Assembly: GCA_024695415.1 (NCBI GenBank)
Contig: JAILIE010000110.1
Span: 1 to 46,756, forward strand
DNA length: 46,756 nt
Origin: Clostridiales bacterium
GTDB taxonomy: Bacteria > Bacillota > Clostridia > Christensenellales > Aristaeellaceae
Reading direction: 5' to 3'
Made by a program: the position numbers and the translations under genes. The notes beneath the pieces were generated by a model. The model saw nothing but the letters and a program-made list of their open reading frames with translations, did no database searches and was not told the DNA's origin. Position 1 is the first letter of the stretch. Every line of letters begins with the position of its first letter. This document shows, in pieces, positions 1 through 9,258 of this stretch.

Positions 1-260
1 CCCAGAATCCGGACGCCCTTGATCTGCATAATTTTACCATCCGCGCACAGGCAGCCTTCCGGCGGCTTCTGGGCATACCGGTCGTCATGGTTTCCATGGA
101 CGTAAATGACCGGCGCGTTAGTGAAGCAGGTCAGGTAAGACAGGTACGAGGCCGGCAGATCCCCGGCGGAAAGGATCAGGTCCACTCCGCTGAGGGCTTC
201 CCGGCACCGTTCGCCCCAGAGCCTTTCGGAAGGCTCGTCCGAGATCGCAAGGATTCGCAT
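1..260 (-). CDS. Metallophosphoesterase, 3' part outside window
   Basis: The first 86 codons of a calcineurin-like phosphoesterase are visible; the gene runs off the left edge. It begins at an ATG only 8 bases after the stop of the preceding minus-strand gene, so the two are probably co-transcribed. Two metal-site motifs of the family can be read: GDLP near residue 34 and GNHDD near residue 57. The usual first motif, Asp-x-His, reads S-D-E-P here (residues 7-10), so the first metal-binding His is absent. The substrate cannot be told from the fragment. Confidence 0.8.
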   Translation of the reverse strand, partial: MRILAISDEPSERLWGERCREALSGVDLILSAGDLPASYLSYLTCFTNAPVIYVHGNHDDRYAQKPPEGCLCADGKIMQIKGVRIL

Positions 261-268
261 GCTTCCGC

Positions 269-2194
269 TCACTTTCTGTTCCAGCTGTAGGCAGAGAGCT
301 GCGGTTTCAGCTCGCCGCCGATTCCCTGGAGCCGGACGAGGGGCCGGGCTGTGGGAATCAGTTCGTTTTCCGTGGGCAGGGTACCGATGATATTGTCGAC
401 CAGGTAATCCATACAGAGGATTTCCGCCGGGGTCAGCCGCTGGTCCGCTCCGCAGCGGAGCGCGCCGGACTGATCCCGGATTTCGCCCTCAAACGGGGAG
501 AAGGTGCCTTCCTTCAGCTCATGGCGGAAGTGGTGGATAATCCGGGCGGCATAGGGATCAAAGCGCGCGGAGAAGGCGACGTCGATGATCCGGGAACCGA
601 GGCCCCACCAGTAGTTGGTGACGGCGGATTTGCCGCCGGCAGCGCCGAAGGTGCCGTCCTGGATCATTTCAATCATCATCCTGTAGAAGAGGCCCCAGCG
701 GGGAACGATGGTCGCCATGCTGGAAATCTCTTTCCCGTCCCGCAGGTACAGGCCGTAGTCCCGGGCGGTATGGTTCGGGGCGGTGATATCCCGGTTGCAG
801 ATGACCCGGATTTCCGGATCCTCGAAGGGGTTTTCCGCGTCAAACCATGAGGCGGAGAACCAGTTCAGGTAAATCCGCGCCTTCGGGTTGACCATGCGCG
901 CGCCGAGGGCAAAGGCGTTGGCGGCCGCCGGCGTGCCGTAGATCGGGAAATCGGCGATATAGCCGATCTTTCCGTTTTCCGAAAGGATGCCCGCGGCCAG
1001 GCCCATCAGGAACTTGGCTTCGTAGAAACGGATATAGTAGGTGCGGATGTTTGAGTAATTGGAGAGCAGGGAACAGCACAGGAACCGGACGTCCGGGTGC
1101 TCCAGCGCCGGCTGGATCGCGCTGTTGAGCATGACGGGAGAGGTGGCAAAGATCGCGGTGTAGCCTTCGTCGATCAGTTTCCGGACCTCCTCCGCGAAAT
1201 CCGCGCGGGAGGGAATGATCCGGGCGGTGGTTTCCACCCGGTCGCCGAGCTTTTCCTCCGCTTCCAGCCGGCCGAGGTTGTGCCAGTAATTCCAGGCGGA
1301 ATCCTCAATCGGACGGTTGAACAGGAACGCGGCGCGGATTTTCGAGGGACGGAACAGGGAAGTGATGATCGGCAGGGCCGGGGAGGGCTTGCTGCTCTCG
1401 GTCACCAGGTTCACGCGCCCGTCCAGCACCGTGAATTCCGGCGCCATCAGGCGGACGCGCTCCTTCGTTTTGTCCAGGTCCTCGTCCCGGACTTCCATGT
1501 AGCCGAAGGCGATCAGGTAGGCGAGGAAGGCGTCCCCGGCCTGCATGACATGCCGGTCCTTCGTCAGGGGACGGTAGGCTTCACAGAAATAGTGGAACAG
1601 CTTCCGGAGGGAAAGAATCTCGTCCTCCGTCCACTTCTCTCCGGCGCGGACACCGGGCAGGGAGACCAGCTTCTTCACGGAACCGGGGCGGGTGAACAGG
1701 ATACTGTACAGCCCGGTTTCCTTCGTAAAGGCGGCGTACTCGTAATAGGCGATGATCTCCGGGTCATCGGTCTTCTCCGGCCAGACGCGGGTGACATCCG
1801 CCTCAATATCCCCGGCGTCCATGGCCTTCATGACGGAGACCCGCTTATTGCCTTCCATAATATAGTAATAGCCCATGTACTCCAGCGCGGTGACAGGCTG
1901 GTTGACCCCTTCCGCCTCCACGCTTTCATAGAGCCGGTCCCACTTGACCGCGAACTCGCTGCCGCCGTCCAGGATCGGCAGGAAGTTTTCCGTAAAGGCG
2001 AAGGAACGCCCCTGGGAAACGGAGCCGACCACCCGGTCCAGCGGGACGGCCATGATGCCCAGGGACTGGCGGCTGAGCTGGGACAGGTTGGGGACCTTCT
2101 TTTCGAGCACGGGAAGATAGGGGTCGGTATTGGCCTGGATGGCCGCGGAATAAACGCGAAGCCCGTCCCGGCGGGCTTTTCCGTAATGATCCAT
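269..2194 (-). CDS. Cytoplasmic ParB-like/BMP-type binding domain fusion protein
   Basis: A 641-residue protein. The ATG at 2194 was chosen because an AAAGGA ribosome binding site lies just upstream; the longer reading frame to 2329 is repeat DNA. Residues about 60-140 resemble the ParB/sulfiredoxin fold (QPV near 100, then YYIMEGNKRVS at 111-120, like the ParB GNRR motif). Residues about 300-580 resemble the BMP/Med family of nucleoside- or purine-binding proteins (for example KIGYIADFPIYGTP). There is no signal peptide, lipobox or membrane segment, so it is not a conventional transporter binding protein; a cytoplasmic ligand sensor is an inference. It lies between purC and a metallophosphoesterase on the same strand. 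The family pairing is known in databases under BMP names, but I know of no function. Confidence 0.7.
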   Translation of the reverse strand: MDHYGKARRDGLRVYSAAIQANTDPYLPVLEKKVPNLSQLSRQSLGIMAVPLDRVVGSVSQGRSFAFTENFLPILDGGSEFAVKWDRLYESVEAEGVNQPVTALEYMGYYYIMEGNKRVSVMKAMDAGDIEADVTRVWPEKTDDPEIIAYYEYAAFTKETGLYSILFTRPGSVKKLVSLPGVRAGEKWTEDEILSLRKLFHYFCEAYRPLTKDRHVMQAGDAFLAYLIAFGYMEVRDEDLDKTKERVRLMAPEFTVLDGRVNLVTESSKPSPALPIITSLFRPSKIRAAFLFNRPIEDSAWNYWHNLGRLEAEEKLGDRVETTARIIPSRADFAEEVRKLIDEGYTAIFATSPVMLNSAIQPALEHPDVRFLCCSLLSNYSNIRTYYIRFYEAKFLMGLAAGILSENGKIGYIADFPIYGTPAAANAFALGARMVNPKARIYLNWFSASWFDAENPFEDPEIRVICNRDITAPNHTARDYGLYLRDGKEISSMATIVPRWGLFYRMMIEMIQDGTFGAAGGKSAVTNYWWGLGSRIIDVAFSARFDPYAARIIHHFRHELKEGTFSPFEGEIRDQSGALRCGADQRLTPAEILCMDYLVDNIIGTLPTENELIPTARPLVRLQGIGGELKPQLSAYSWNRK

Positions 2195-2239
2195 AACAGT
2201 TCCTTTCTGGGTTCTTTCAATCTCCGGTTTTTCCTGTGG

Positions 2240-2290
2240 CGGAGGAAATCCTTCGACCGCGGCCTCCGGTCTCCGCTCAGGATGACACCA
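2240..2290. repeat. Dispersed intergenic repeat, copy 1
   Basis: On the minus strand this reads TCATCCTGAGCGGAG followed by GGTCGAAGGATTTCC, the type of repeat that spuriously translates as C-H-P-E-R-x-E-x-A-V-E-G-F. Related copies lie near 25010-25120. It sits between purC and the ParB-BMP gene and creates a false N-terminal extension of the latter. Confidence 0.65.
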
Positions 2291-2331
2291 GAAGGGCCAG
2301 GCCCTATGAAACGTGTCTGTTCCGGACAAAT

Positions 2332-2360
2332 AAAAAAGGGGCAGGTGTCAGCCTACGCCC
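2332..2360 (-). terminator. Probable terminator overlapping the purC stop
   Basis: On the minus strand GGGC-gt-AGG pairs with CCTGCCC around a six-base loop and is followed by C and six T. The 5' arm lies in the last codons of purC. It would partly separate purC from the downstream ParB-BMP gene. Confidence 0.6.
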
Positions 2361-3064
2361 ATCATCCGGTGAAGAACTTCCTGATATGCTTCGGCCACGT
2401 TGTCCATGTCGCGGCGGAAACGGTCTTTGTCCAGGGGCTCGTGGGTGCTGCTGTCCCAGAAACGGGCAGTATCCGGGGTGATCTCGTCAGCGACGAGGAT
2501 TTTCCCGTGCCAGCGGCCGAAGGACAGTTTAAAATCGATCAGCTCAATGTTGATCTCCTTCAGATAGGCGGTCAGGATCTCGTTGACCTTCAGGCAGATC
2601 CGGTCAATCTGGTCCATTTCCTCCGGAGTGGCGGCCTTCATCGCGTAGATATGGGTATGGTTGATCATGGGATCATAATCCATATCGACATCGCGGAGGA
2701 CGTATTCCACAACCGGCTGGTCCAGCTTCAGGCCGACGGTCAGCCCGGTGCGGGTGGCCAGCTGGCCGGCCACGCGGTTACGGATCTTGACGCAGAACGG
2801 GAGCATTTCACATCGGCGGATCAGGCTGTGGCGCGCGTCAATCCGCTCAATGAAGTGGCTCTCGATCCCGTTTTCCGCCAGCAGGGAGAACAGATGCTCG
2901 CACACCTGGTTGTTGACCTCGCCCTTGCCGACGATGCGCCCGCGCTTCAATCCATGGAACGCCATGGCTTCATCCTTGAAATAGACGATTGCCAGGTCCG
3001 GATCGTCCGTCGCGTAGATCTTCTTGCCTTTGCCCTCGCGGATGATTTCCCTGATCTCCGGCAT
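2348..3064 (-). CDS. purC: Phosphoribosylaminoimidazole-succinocarboxamide synthase (SAICAR synthetase)
   Basis: A 238-residue protein that joins aspartate to CAIR with ATP hydrolysis in purine biosynthesis. The N-terminus has the nucleotide-binding EGKGKKIYATDDPD segment. The centre has the family signature positions RRCEMLPFCVKIRNRVAG, and the C-terminal part has IELIDFKLSFG and LVADEITPDTARFWD. The length is normal for a monofunctional bacterial PurC. The ATG at 3064 is preceded by GGGAGG at a good distance; the in-frame ATG at 3124 would add an unconserved tail that includes the promoter. No other pur gene is in the window, so this is a detached purC. Confidence 0.95.
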   Translation of the reverse strand: MPEIREIIREGKGKKIYATDDPDLAIVYFKDEAMAFHGLKRGRIVGKGEVNNQVCEHLFSLLAENGIESHFIERIDARHSLIRRCEMLPFCVKIRNRVAGQLATRTGLTVGLKLDQPVVEYVLRDVDMDYDPMINHTHIYAMKAATPEEMDQIDRICLKVNEILTAYLKEINIELIDFKLSFGRWHGKILVADEITPDTARFWDSSTHEPLDKDRFRRDMDNVAEAYQEVLHRMMGVG

Positions 3065-3095
3065 GAAGCGCGCCTCCCTTCCGTTGGAATAAGGT

Positions 3096-3124
3096 ATTCT
3101 ACCATTATCAGGAAGTTTTCTCAA
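3096..3124 (-). promoter_or_regulatory. Promoter of purC
   Basis: TTGAGA, 17 bases, TAGAAT on the minus strand, with an extended TGG before the -10. It ends about 32 bases before the purC start codon. Confidence 0.75.
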
Positions 3125-3208
3125 GCGGGAAATATTGATTTTATTTTGGACAAATAAGACATAATAAGGATGAAAGATATGTTACTTGAAGTGTATTGCC
3201 GATTGGTC

Positions 3209-3262
3209 GGCACGGAGACGGGGATAGTTTGCGGGGTGGGGCTGCGCCCCACAGCCTGCTGC
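3209..3262. repeat. GC-rich hairpin repeat, copy A
   Basis: Starts GGCACGGAGACGGGGAT and contains GTGGGGC-TGC-GCCCCAC, a 7-bp stem. The same layout, with GGGGATTAG and a longer stem, recurs at about 9411-9462 upstream of engB, so the two are copies of one repeat family. Confidence 0.65.
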
Positions 3263-3347
3263 TGGTGGCAGAGGGACACTCATTTTCATCGGCAGGTGGA
3301 ACAAGCCGCAGAACAGGTTTGTATATTATGAAGATTGTGTGAAAAGT

Positions 3348-3376
3348 TTGCAATGGCGAAAAACTTGTGATACAAT
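3348..3376 (+). promoter_or_regulatory. Promoter of tig
   Basis: TTGCAA, 17 bases, TACAAT, with an extended -10 (TGA before TACAAT). It lies 60 bases before the tig start codon. Confidence 0.8.
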
Positions 3377-3435
3377 GCCATGCGGCGTGTTATGCGCCGA
3401 TGTTATTCCCGATTTACGCAGGAGGAAAGATACCC

Positions 3436-4956
3436 ATGAGCCACACCTATGAGAAGATCTCCGGAAACAAAGTGAAGCTGACTTTCACCATTCCCGCCGA
3501 GCAGTTTGACGAAGCGATGCGGAAAGCCTACCTGAAGCTGCGCAACCGGATCAATGTTCCCGGATTCCGCAAGGGCAAGGCCCCGCGGAAGATTATTGAG
3601 ACGATGTACGGCGAAGGCGTGTTCTATGACGACGCCTTTGAGCTGATCTTTCCCGACGCGTACCAGGAAGCCGTCAAGGAATACGACCTGCATCCGGTCG
3701 ACCGGCCGGACGTGGACGTGGACGAGATCGGCGCCGGCCAGGACCTGAAGTTCCACCTGGAAGTGTTCGTGCGGCCTGATGTCACCCTGGGCGAGTATAA
3801 GGGACTGACCGTCGAGATTGATCAGCAGAAGCTGACCGACGAGATGGTCGACGCCCGGATCAGCCAGGACCAGGACAAGGCCAGCCGGACCCTGGACGTG
3901 GATGACCGCCCCGTGCAGAACGGTGATACCGTGAACCTGGATTACGCCGGCACGGTGGACGGCGTCGCTTTCGCCGGCGGCACCGCGCAGAACCAGACCC
4001 TGGTGATCGGCAGCCATCAGTTCATCGACGGCTTTGAAGACCAGATGATCGGCATGGCCATCGGCGAGGAAAAGGACCTACAGGTGAAATTCCCCGACGA
4101 GTACCACGCGGAAGAACTGAAGGGCAAGGACGCCGTGTTCCATGTCAAGGTGAACGGCATCCAGGTGACGGAGAAGCCCGCGCTGGACGACGATTTTGCC
4201 GCGGACATCAGCGAGTACAACACCTTCGACGAATACAAGGCCTCCATCGTCAAGGAACTGACCGACCGGATCAACAAAAATAACGACATCGCAGCGGAGA
4301 ACGCGCTGGTGGAGAAAGCCGCGGAGAACGCGACCGTGGATATCCCCCAGGCGATGATCGACGACGAAGCGGAATACATGGTCCGCGAGATGGCGATGCG
4401 GATGCAGTACCAGGGCATGCGGCTGGAAGACTACATGAAGTACACCGGCCAGACCATGGATGACCTGAAGGCCATGTACCGTCCCGAAGCCGGGAAGCGC
4501 GTGAAGAACCAGCTGGTGATCGACGCGATTATCAAGGCGGAGAAGCTGGAGCCCGGCGAAGCGGAGATCGAAAAGGCGATCGCGGATCAGGCGGAGAGCG
4601 TGGGCCAGGAGGTGGAAACCTTCAAGAAGAACCTGACCGACGAGCAGAAGGAATACCTGAAGGGCAACGCCAGCATCCGGATGGCCCTGGACCTGCTGAA
4701 GAAGGACGCGAAGATCGAGGAGAAGAAGGCGGAAGCGCCGGCGGAAGAAAAGCCCGCGAAGAAGCCTGCCGCGAAGAAGGCCGCGAAGAAGGCGGACGCC
4801 GAAGCGGAAGTCCCCGCGGAGGAAAAGGCGGAAAAGCCCGCGAAGAAGCCCGCCGCGAAGAAGGCTGTGAAGGAAGAAGCGCCCGCCGAGGAAAAGGCGG
4901 AGAAGCCCGCGAAGAAACCCGCCGCGAAGAAGACGGCGAAAAAGACCGAAGAATAA
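3436..4956 (+). CDS. tig: Trigger factor, ribosome-associated chaperone and prolyl isomerase
   Basis: A 506-residue protein. The N-terminal ribosome-binding domain carries the GFRKGKAPR signature around residues 43-51. It is followed by an FKBP-type PPIase domain (NGDTVNLDYAGTVDG to DEYHAEELKGKDAVFHV, about residues 155-240) and the helical C-terminal chaperone domain. The ATG at 3436 follows AGGAGGAAAG; the upstream extension is not conserved. Residues about 428-506 are unusual: three rounds of a Lys/Ala/Pro/Glu unit (EEKAEKPAKKPAAKK type), a histone H1-like tail absent from standard trigger factors. Followed by clpP, clpX and lon, forming a protein quality control block. Confidence 0.95.
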   Translation: MSHTYEKISGNKVKLTFTIPAEQFDEAMRKAYLKLRNRINVPGFRKGKAPRKIIETMYGEGVFYDDAFELIFPDAYQEAVKEYDLHPVDRPDVDVDEIGAGQDLKFHLEVFVRPDVTLGEYKGLTVEIDQQKLTDEMVDARISQDQDKASRTLDVDDRPVQNGDTVNLDYAGTVDGVAFAGGTAQNQTLVIGSHQFIDGFEDQMIGMAIGEEKDLQVKFPDEYHAEELKGKDAVFHVKVNGIQVTEKPALDDDFAADISEYNTFDEYKASIVKELTDRINKNNDIAAENALVEKAAENATVDIPQAMIDDEAEYMVREMAMRMQYQGMRLEDYMKYTGQTMDDLKAMYRPEAGKRVKNQLVIDAIIKAEKLEPGEAEIEKAIADQAESVGQEVETFKKNLTDEQKEYLKGNASIRMALDLLKKDAKIEEKKAEAPAEEKPAKKPAAKKAAKKADAEAEVPAEEKAEKPAKKPAAKKAVKEEAPAEEKAEKPAKKPAAKKTAKKTEE

Positions 4957-4984
4957 GTACGGAAGAAATCAGTACGCTGATTAC

Positions 4985-5004
4985 GGCGGCCCGGCCGGGC
5001 CGCC
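4985..5004. other. Perfect 20-base GC palindrome between tig and clpP
   Basis: GGCGGCCCGG is followed at once by its reverse complement. It can form an 8-bp stem with a 4-base loop. No T-run follows, so it may be an mRNA-stabilising or weak termination hairpin, or a regulator site. It lies 28 bases before clpP. Confidence 0.6.
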
Positions 5005-5031
5005 ATTCCTGTCAAAAGGAGGAGAAGAAAC

Positions 5032-5628
5032 ATGCCGCTGGTACCGATGGTTATTGAACAAACCAACCGGGGAGAACGCTCCTACGATATCTATTCCCGC
5101 CTGCTGAAGGACCGGATCGTCTTCCTGGGCGGGGAGATCACCGACGATACCGCCAACCTGGTGGTCGCGCAGCTGCTGTTCCTTGAAATGGAAGATCCCG
5201 ACAGCGACATCAGCCTCTATATCAACAGCCCCGGCGGTTCCGTGACCGCGGGCATGGCGATCTATGACACGATGCGCTACATCCGTCCCCAGGTCCGCAC
5301 CGTGTGCGTCGGCATGGCGGCCAGCATGGGCGCCTTCCTGCTGATGGCCGGGGAAAAGGGAAAACGCCTGGCGCTTCCCAACGCGGAAGTCATGATCCAC
5401 CAGCCCCTGGGCGGCGCCCAGGGACAGGCGACGGACGTCGCGATCCGCGCGGAATGGCTGATGAAGACCAAGGAAAAGATGACGAAAATGATGGCGGAAA
5501 TGACCGGACAGCCGCTGGACAAGGTGAAGGCGGACGTCGAACGCGATTATTTCATGAGCGCGGAGGAAGCGCTGGACTACCACATCATCGACGAGATTTA
5601 CCAGCCGAGAGAGAAACAGACGAAGTGA
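5032..5628 (+). CDS. clpP: ATP-dependent Clp protease proteolytic subunit
   Basis: A 198-residue serine protease forming the tetradecameric chamber used with ClpX. The catalytic triad is visible: Ser98 in GMAASMGA, His123 in MIHQPLGG and Asp172 in ERDYFMS. The N-terminal [22 protein letters not shown] and the YINSPGGSV segment match the family. The ATG follows AAAGGAGGAG. The length is typical, with no propeptide beyond a few residues. clpX begins 10 bases downstream, so the two are co-transcribed. Confidence 0.97.
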   Translation: MPLVPMVIEQTNRGERSYDIYSRLLKDRIVFLGGEITDDTANLVVAQLLFLEMEDPDSDISLYINSPGGSVTAGMAIYDTMRYIRPQVRTVCVGMAASMGAFLLMAGEKGKRLALPNAEVMIHQPLGGAQGQATDVAIRAEWLMKTKEKMTKMMAEMTGQPLDKVKADVERDYFMSAEEALDYHIIDEIYQPREKQTK

Positions 5629-5638
5629 GGTTCATCCG

Positions 5639-6928
5639 ATGGCGAACAGCATGAACCGCCAGCCGCCCCGCTGCTCCTTCTGCGGAAAGACGCAGAATAT
5701 GGTCAAGCGCCTGGTGGCCGGCCCGAATGTATATATCTGCAACGAGTGCATCAGCCTGTGCAACGACATCATGGCGGATGAATCCATGATGGAAACCTCT
5801 TCCGCCGGAACGCAGGCGATCAAGGATCTTCCGCTTCCCTCGGAAATGAAGGCGACCCTGGACGAGTATGTGATCGGCCAGGAACGGGCGAAAAAGGCGC
5901 TGAGCGTGGCGGTGTACAACCACTACAAGCGCATCAACCGGAAGACGTCGAAGAACGACGTGGAACTGCAGAAGAGCAATATCCTGCTGCTGGGTCCCAC
6001 CGGCAGCGGCAAGACCTACCTGGCCCAGACGCTGGCGAAGATCCTGAACGTTCCCTTCGCGATCGCGGACGCGACGAGCGTGACCGAGGCCGGGTATGTC
6101 GGCGACGACGTGGAGACCATCCTGCTGCGGCTGATCCAGGCCGCAGACTGGGATATCCAGAAGGCCCAGCGGGGAATCGTTTATATCGACGAGATCGACA
6201 AGATTGCCCGGAAGGGTGAGAATATGTCCATTACCCGGGACGTCAGCGGTGAAGGCGTACAGCAGGCGCTGCTGAAGATCCTGGAAGGCACGGAAGCGGC
6301 GGTCCCGCCGCAGGGCGGACGGAAGCATCCCCACCAGGAGATGATCCGGATCGATACCACCAACATCCTGTTCATCTGCGGCGGCGCGTTCGACGGCCTG
6401 GTGCCGATCATTGAAAACCGCATCGGCAAGAAGACCCTCGGCTTCGGCGCGGAACTGCACAGCGAACGGGATCCCGACCGCTCCGACGCGCTGAAGGAGG
6501 TCCGGCCGGAGGACCTGACCAAATTCGGCCTGATTCCGGAATTTGTCGGCCGGCTGCCGATCGTGGTGACGCTGGACGGCCTGGACGAGGACGCCCTGGT
6601 CCGGATCCTGACCGAGCCGAAGAACGCCCTGTGCAAACAGTACGAGGCGCTGGTGGAGATGGACGGCGTGCGCCTGACCTTTGAGGACAACGCCGTACGC
6701 GAAATCGCGCGGCAGGCGATTACCCGGAAATGCGGCGCCCGCGGCCTTCGCGCCATTATCGAGGACGCCATGCTGGATACGATGTTTGAACTGCCCGAGC
6801 GCAGCGATATCTGCGAGTGTGTGATCACGACGGACGCGGTGACCGGCGGGAAGCCCACGCTGATTCCCGGACCGCGCCGGCGGTCGAAACGGGTGGAGAA
6901 AGGCGCCGACGAATCCGACGCCTCCTGA
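5639..6928 (+). CDS. clpX: ATP-dependent Clp protease ATP-binding subunit ClpX
   Basis: A 429-residue AAA+ unfoldase. The N-terminal zinc-binding domain has Cys12, Cys15, Cys34 and Cys37. Walker A is GPTGSGKT, Walker B is VYIDEIDKI, and the C-terminal sensor-2 part has [16 protein letters not shown]. It feeds substrates to ClpP, encoded 10 bases upstream. The ribosome binding site (GTGAGG) is modest, consistent with translational coupling to clpP. lon starts 20 bases after its stop. Confidence 0.97.
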   Translation: MANSMNRQPPRCSFCGKTQNMVKRLVAGPNVYICNECISLCNDIMADESMMETSSAGTQAIKDLPLPSEMKATLDEYVIGQERAKKALSVAVYNHYKRINRKTSKNDVELQKSNILLLGPTGSGKTYLAQTLAKILNVPFAIADATSVTEAGYVGDDVETILLRLIQAADWDIQKAQRGIVYIDEIDKIARKGENMSITRDVSGEGVQQALLKILEGTEAAVPPQGGRKHPHQEMIRIDTTNILFICGGAFDGLVPIIENRIGKKTLGFGAELHSERDPDRSDALKEVRPEDLTKFGLIPEFVGRLPIVVTLDGLDEDALVRILTEPKNALCKQYEALVEMDGVRLTFEDNAVREIARQAITRKCGARGLRAIIEDAMLDTMFELPERSDICECVITTDAVTGGKPTLIPGPRRRSKRVEKGADESDAS

Positions 6929-6948
6929 TCCTATATTCGGAGGAGAGA

Positions 6949-9258
6949 ATGAGAACTCCCAAGACCATTGATTTACCGGTCCTCCCGCTGCGGGGACTGA
7001 TGATATTTCCCAATATGGTGCTGCACTTTGACGTGGGGCGCCGCAAGTCCGTGACCGCCCTGGAGCAGGGAATGACGGACCGACAGAAGGTTTTCCTGAT
7101 CAGCCAGGTGAACGACGAGACCGAAGAACCCGGATTCGGGGACCTTTGCAAGGTCGGTACCATCGCGGAAATCCGCCAGGTGATGAACCTGCCCGGGGAG
7201 AATATCCGGGTGTTGGTGGAAGGGGAAAACCGCGGCATCATTGAAGAAACCCTGGGAGAGGATCCCTGCATGCGCGCGCGGATCCGCGTCTGCGCGGACC
7301 GGCCGGCCCGTTCCGCTGAGGCCCGTGCCCTGCTGCGCACCGCGCAGGATCTTTTCGCGGAATATGCCCGGACCAGCATGCGGGTGAGCCAGGAAACGGT
7401 GGACTCCATCCGGAACATGGAAAAGCCTGGAGAGGCCGCAGACCTGCTGGCCGCCAACGTGCTGACCCGCCGGGAAGACCGGCAGGACATCCTGGATGAG
7501 CTGGATCCCGTGCGCCGGCTGGAGAAAGTCTGCGCGATCCTGATCCGCGAGTCCGACATGGCCGATACCGAGAAACAGATCCAGGCCCGGATCCGCAAAC
7601 AGGTCGAGAAAAACCAGAAGGATTACTACCTGCGCGAGCAGATCAAGGCGATCCAGAACGAACTGGGTGACCGGGACGACACGGAAGCCGACGAGCTGCG
7701 CAGGCGGATGGCGGAAACGCCGCTGAACGAGGAAGCCCGCAGCCGCTGCGAAAAGGAACTGGACCGACTGAGCCACATGCAGCCCGGATCCCCGGAAGCG
7801 AACGTCAGCCAGAGCTATATCGAGTGGATCCTGGACCTGCCCTGGGGAAAAGAAACCGAGGACAACCTGGATTTGAACCGGGCGCGGGAAGTGCTGAACC
7901 GGGATCACTACGGCATGGAAGAGGTCAAGGAACGGATCATCGAGTACCTGGCGGTCCTCCGGATGAAGAAGGACATGAAGGGTCCGATCCTCTGCTTCGT
8001 GGGACCTCCCGGCGTGGGCAAAACCAGCATCGTCAAGGCGATCGCCGAGGCGGTGGGCCGGAAGTTCGTGCAGATGAGCCTGGGCGGCGTGCGGGATGAA
8101 GCCGAAATCCGCGGACACCGCCGGACCTATATCGGTTCCATTCCCGGCCGGATCATCTCCGGCATCAAGCAGGCCGGTACGATCAACCCGGTATTCCTGT
8201 TCGACGAGATTGACAAGATGAGCGGAGACTTCCGCGGCGATCCGGCATCCGCCATGCTGGAGGTGCTGGATTCCGAGCAGAATAACGCCTTCCGCGACCA
8301 TTACCTGGAGCTGCCCTTCGACCTGAGCAAGGTCATGTTCATCACGACCGCCAACAGCATGGAGACCATTCCGGCTCCGCTGCTGGACCGGATGGAACTG
8401 ATCGAGGTTCCCAGCTATACGGAAGAGGAAAAGCTGCAGATCCTGAAGCGGCACCTGATGCCGAAGCAGATCCGTGAACACGGCATGCGTGAAAGCGCCC
8501 TGAAGGTTTCCGAGGACGCCATGAAGGCGATGATCGAGGACTATACCCGCGAGGCCGGCGTACGCACGCTGGAGCGGGTGGCGGCCCGCGTTTGCCGGAA
8601 GAGCGCCGTCTACATGCTTGACAGCGGGAAGAAATCCGTGACCGTCGGCGTGAAGAAGCTTCGGGAACTGCTTGGCGCGCCGCGCTATATCCGGGAGGAT
8701 ATTGAAAAGGAACCGCGGGTCGGCGTCGTGAACGGACTGGCCTATACCTCCGTCGGCGGCGAGATGCTCGAGGTCGAATGCACCCTGATGCCCGGAAAGG
8801 GCGGACTGAAGATGACCGGGCAGCTCGGCGACGTGATGAAGGAATCCGCCGAGGCGGCGTTCAGCTGGGTGCGCAGCCACAGCGGGGAGCTGGGACTGGA
8901 CAAGGATTTCTATAAGGATGTGGATATCCATATCCATGTGCCGGAAGGCGCCGTACCGAAGGACGGGCCCTCCGCCGGCGTGACGATGACGACAGCGCTG
9001 GTCAGCGCGCTGACCGGGAAGCCGGTGCGGCAGGACGTCGCGATGACCGGGGAGATTACGCTCCGCGGGCGGGTGCTGCCGATCGGCGGACTGAAGGAGA
9101 AGACGCTGGCGGCGTACCGGGCCGGGATCAGGGTATTGGTGATTCCGGAGGAGAACAGGAAGGACCTGGAAAAGATTCCGGAATATGTGCTGGACAAATT
9201 CAAGATTGTCAGTGTGAAGGATATCCAGGAAGTTCTCGATACAGCCATTATTGCGTAA
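6949..9258 (+). CDS. lon: ATP-dependent protease Lon (LonA)
   Basis: A 769-residue protein. It has the N-terminal LON substrate domain ([16 protein letters not shown]), an AAA+ module with Walker A GPPGVGKT at 352-359 and [10 protein letters not shown] as Walker B, and the C-terminal protease domain with Ser675 in KDGPSAG and Lys718 in GGLKEK as the catalytic dyad. The ATG at 6949 follows GGAGGAGAG; the longer frame that overlaps clpX is not conserved. The length is normal for LonA. Confidence 0.97.
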   Translation: MRTPKTIDLPVLPLRGLMIFPNMVLHFDVGRRKSVTALEQGMTDRQKVFLISQVNDETEEPGFGDLCKVGTIAEIRQVMNLPGENIRVLVEGENRGIIEETLGEDPCMRARIRVCADRPARSAEARALLRTAQDLFAEYARTSMRVSQETVDSIRNMEKPGEAADLLAANVLTRREDRQDILDELDPVRRLEKVCAILIRESDMADTEKQIQARIRKQVEKNQKDYYLREQIKAIQNELGDRDDTEADELRRRMAETPLNEEARSRCEKELDRLSHMQPGSPEANVSQSYIEWILDLPWGKETEDNLDLNRAREVLNRDHYGMEEVKERIIEYLAVLRMKKDMKGPILCFVGPPGVGKTSIVKAIAEAVGRKFVQMSLGGVRDEAEIRGHRRTYIGSIPGRIISGIKQAGTINPVFLFDEIDKMSGDFRGDPASAMLEVLDSEQNNAFRDHYLELPFDLSKVMFITTANSMETIPAPLLDRMELIEVPSYTEEEKLQILKRHLMPKQIREHGMRESALKVSEDAMKAMIEDYTREAGVRTLERVAARVCRKSAVYMLDSGKKSVTVGVKKLRELLGAPRYIREDIEKEPRVGVVNGLAYTSVGGEMLEVECTLMPGKGGLKMTGQLGDVMKESAEAAFSWVRSHSGELGLDKDFYKDVDIHIHVPEGAVPKDGPSAGVTMTTALVSALTGKPVRQDVAMTGEITLRGRVLPIGGLKEKTLAAYRAGIRVLVIPEENRKDLEKIPEYVLDKFKIVSVKDIQEVLDTAIIA

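Larger units (their letters stand above)
3065..3435. other. Intergenic region between purC and tig
   Basis: 371 bases with no supportable gene. It holds the purC promoter at its left, the tig promoter at its right and a GC-rich repeat hairpin between them. Short reading frames here do not look like genes. Confidence 0.7.

Noticed and set aside
1097..3157. 686-codon plus-strand open frame across the ParB-BMP and purC genes
   Set aside because: It is the shadow of two recognisable minus-strand genes in GC-rich DNA; its translation has no family motifs.
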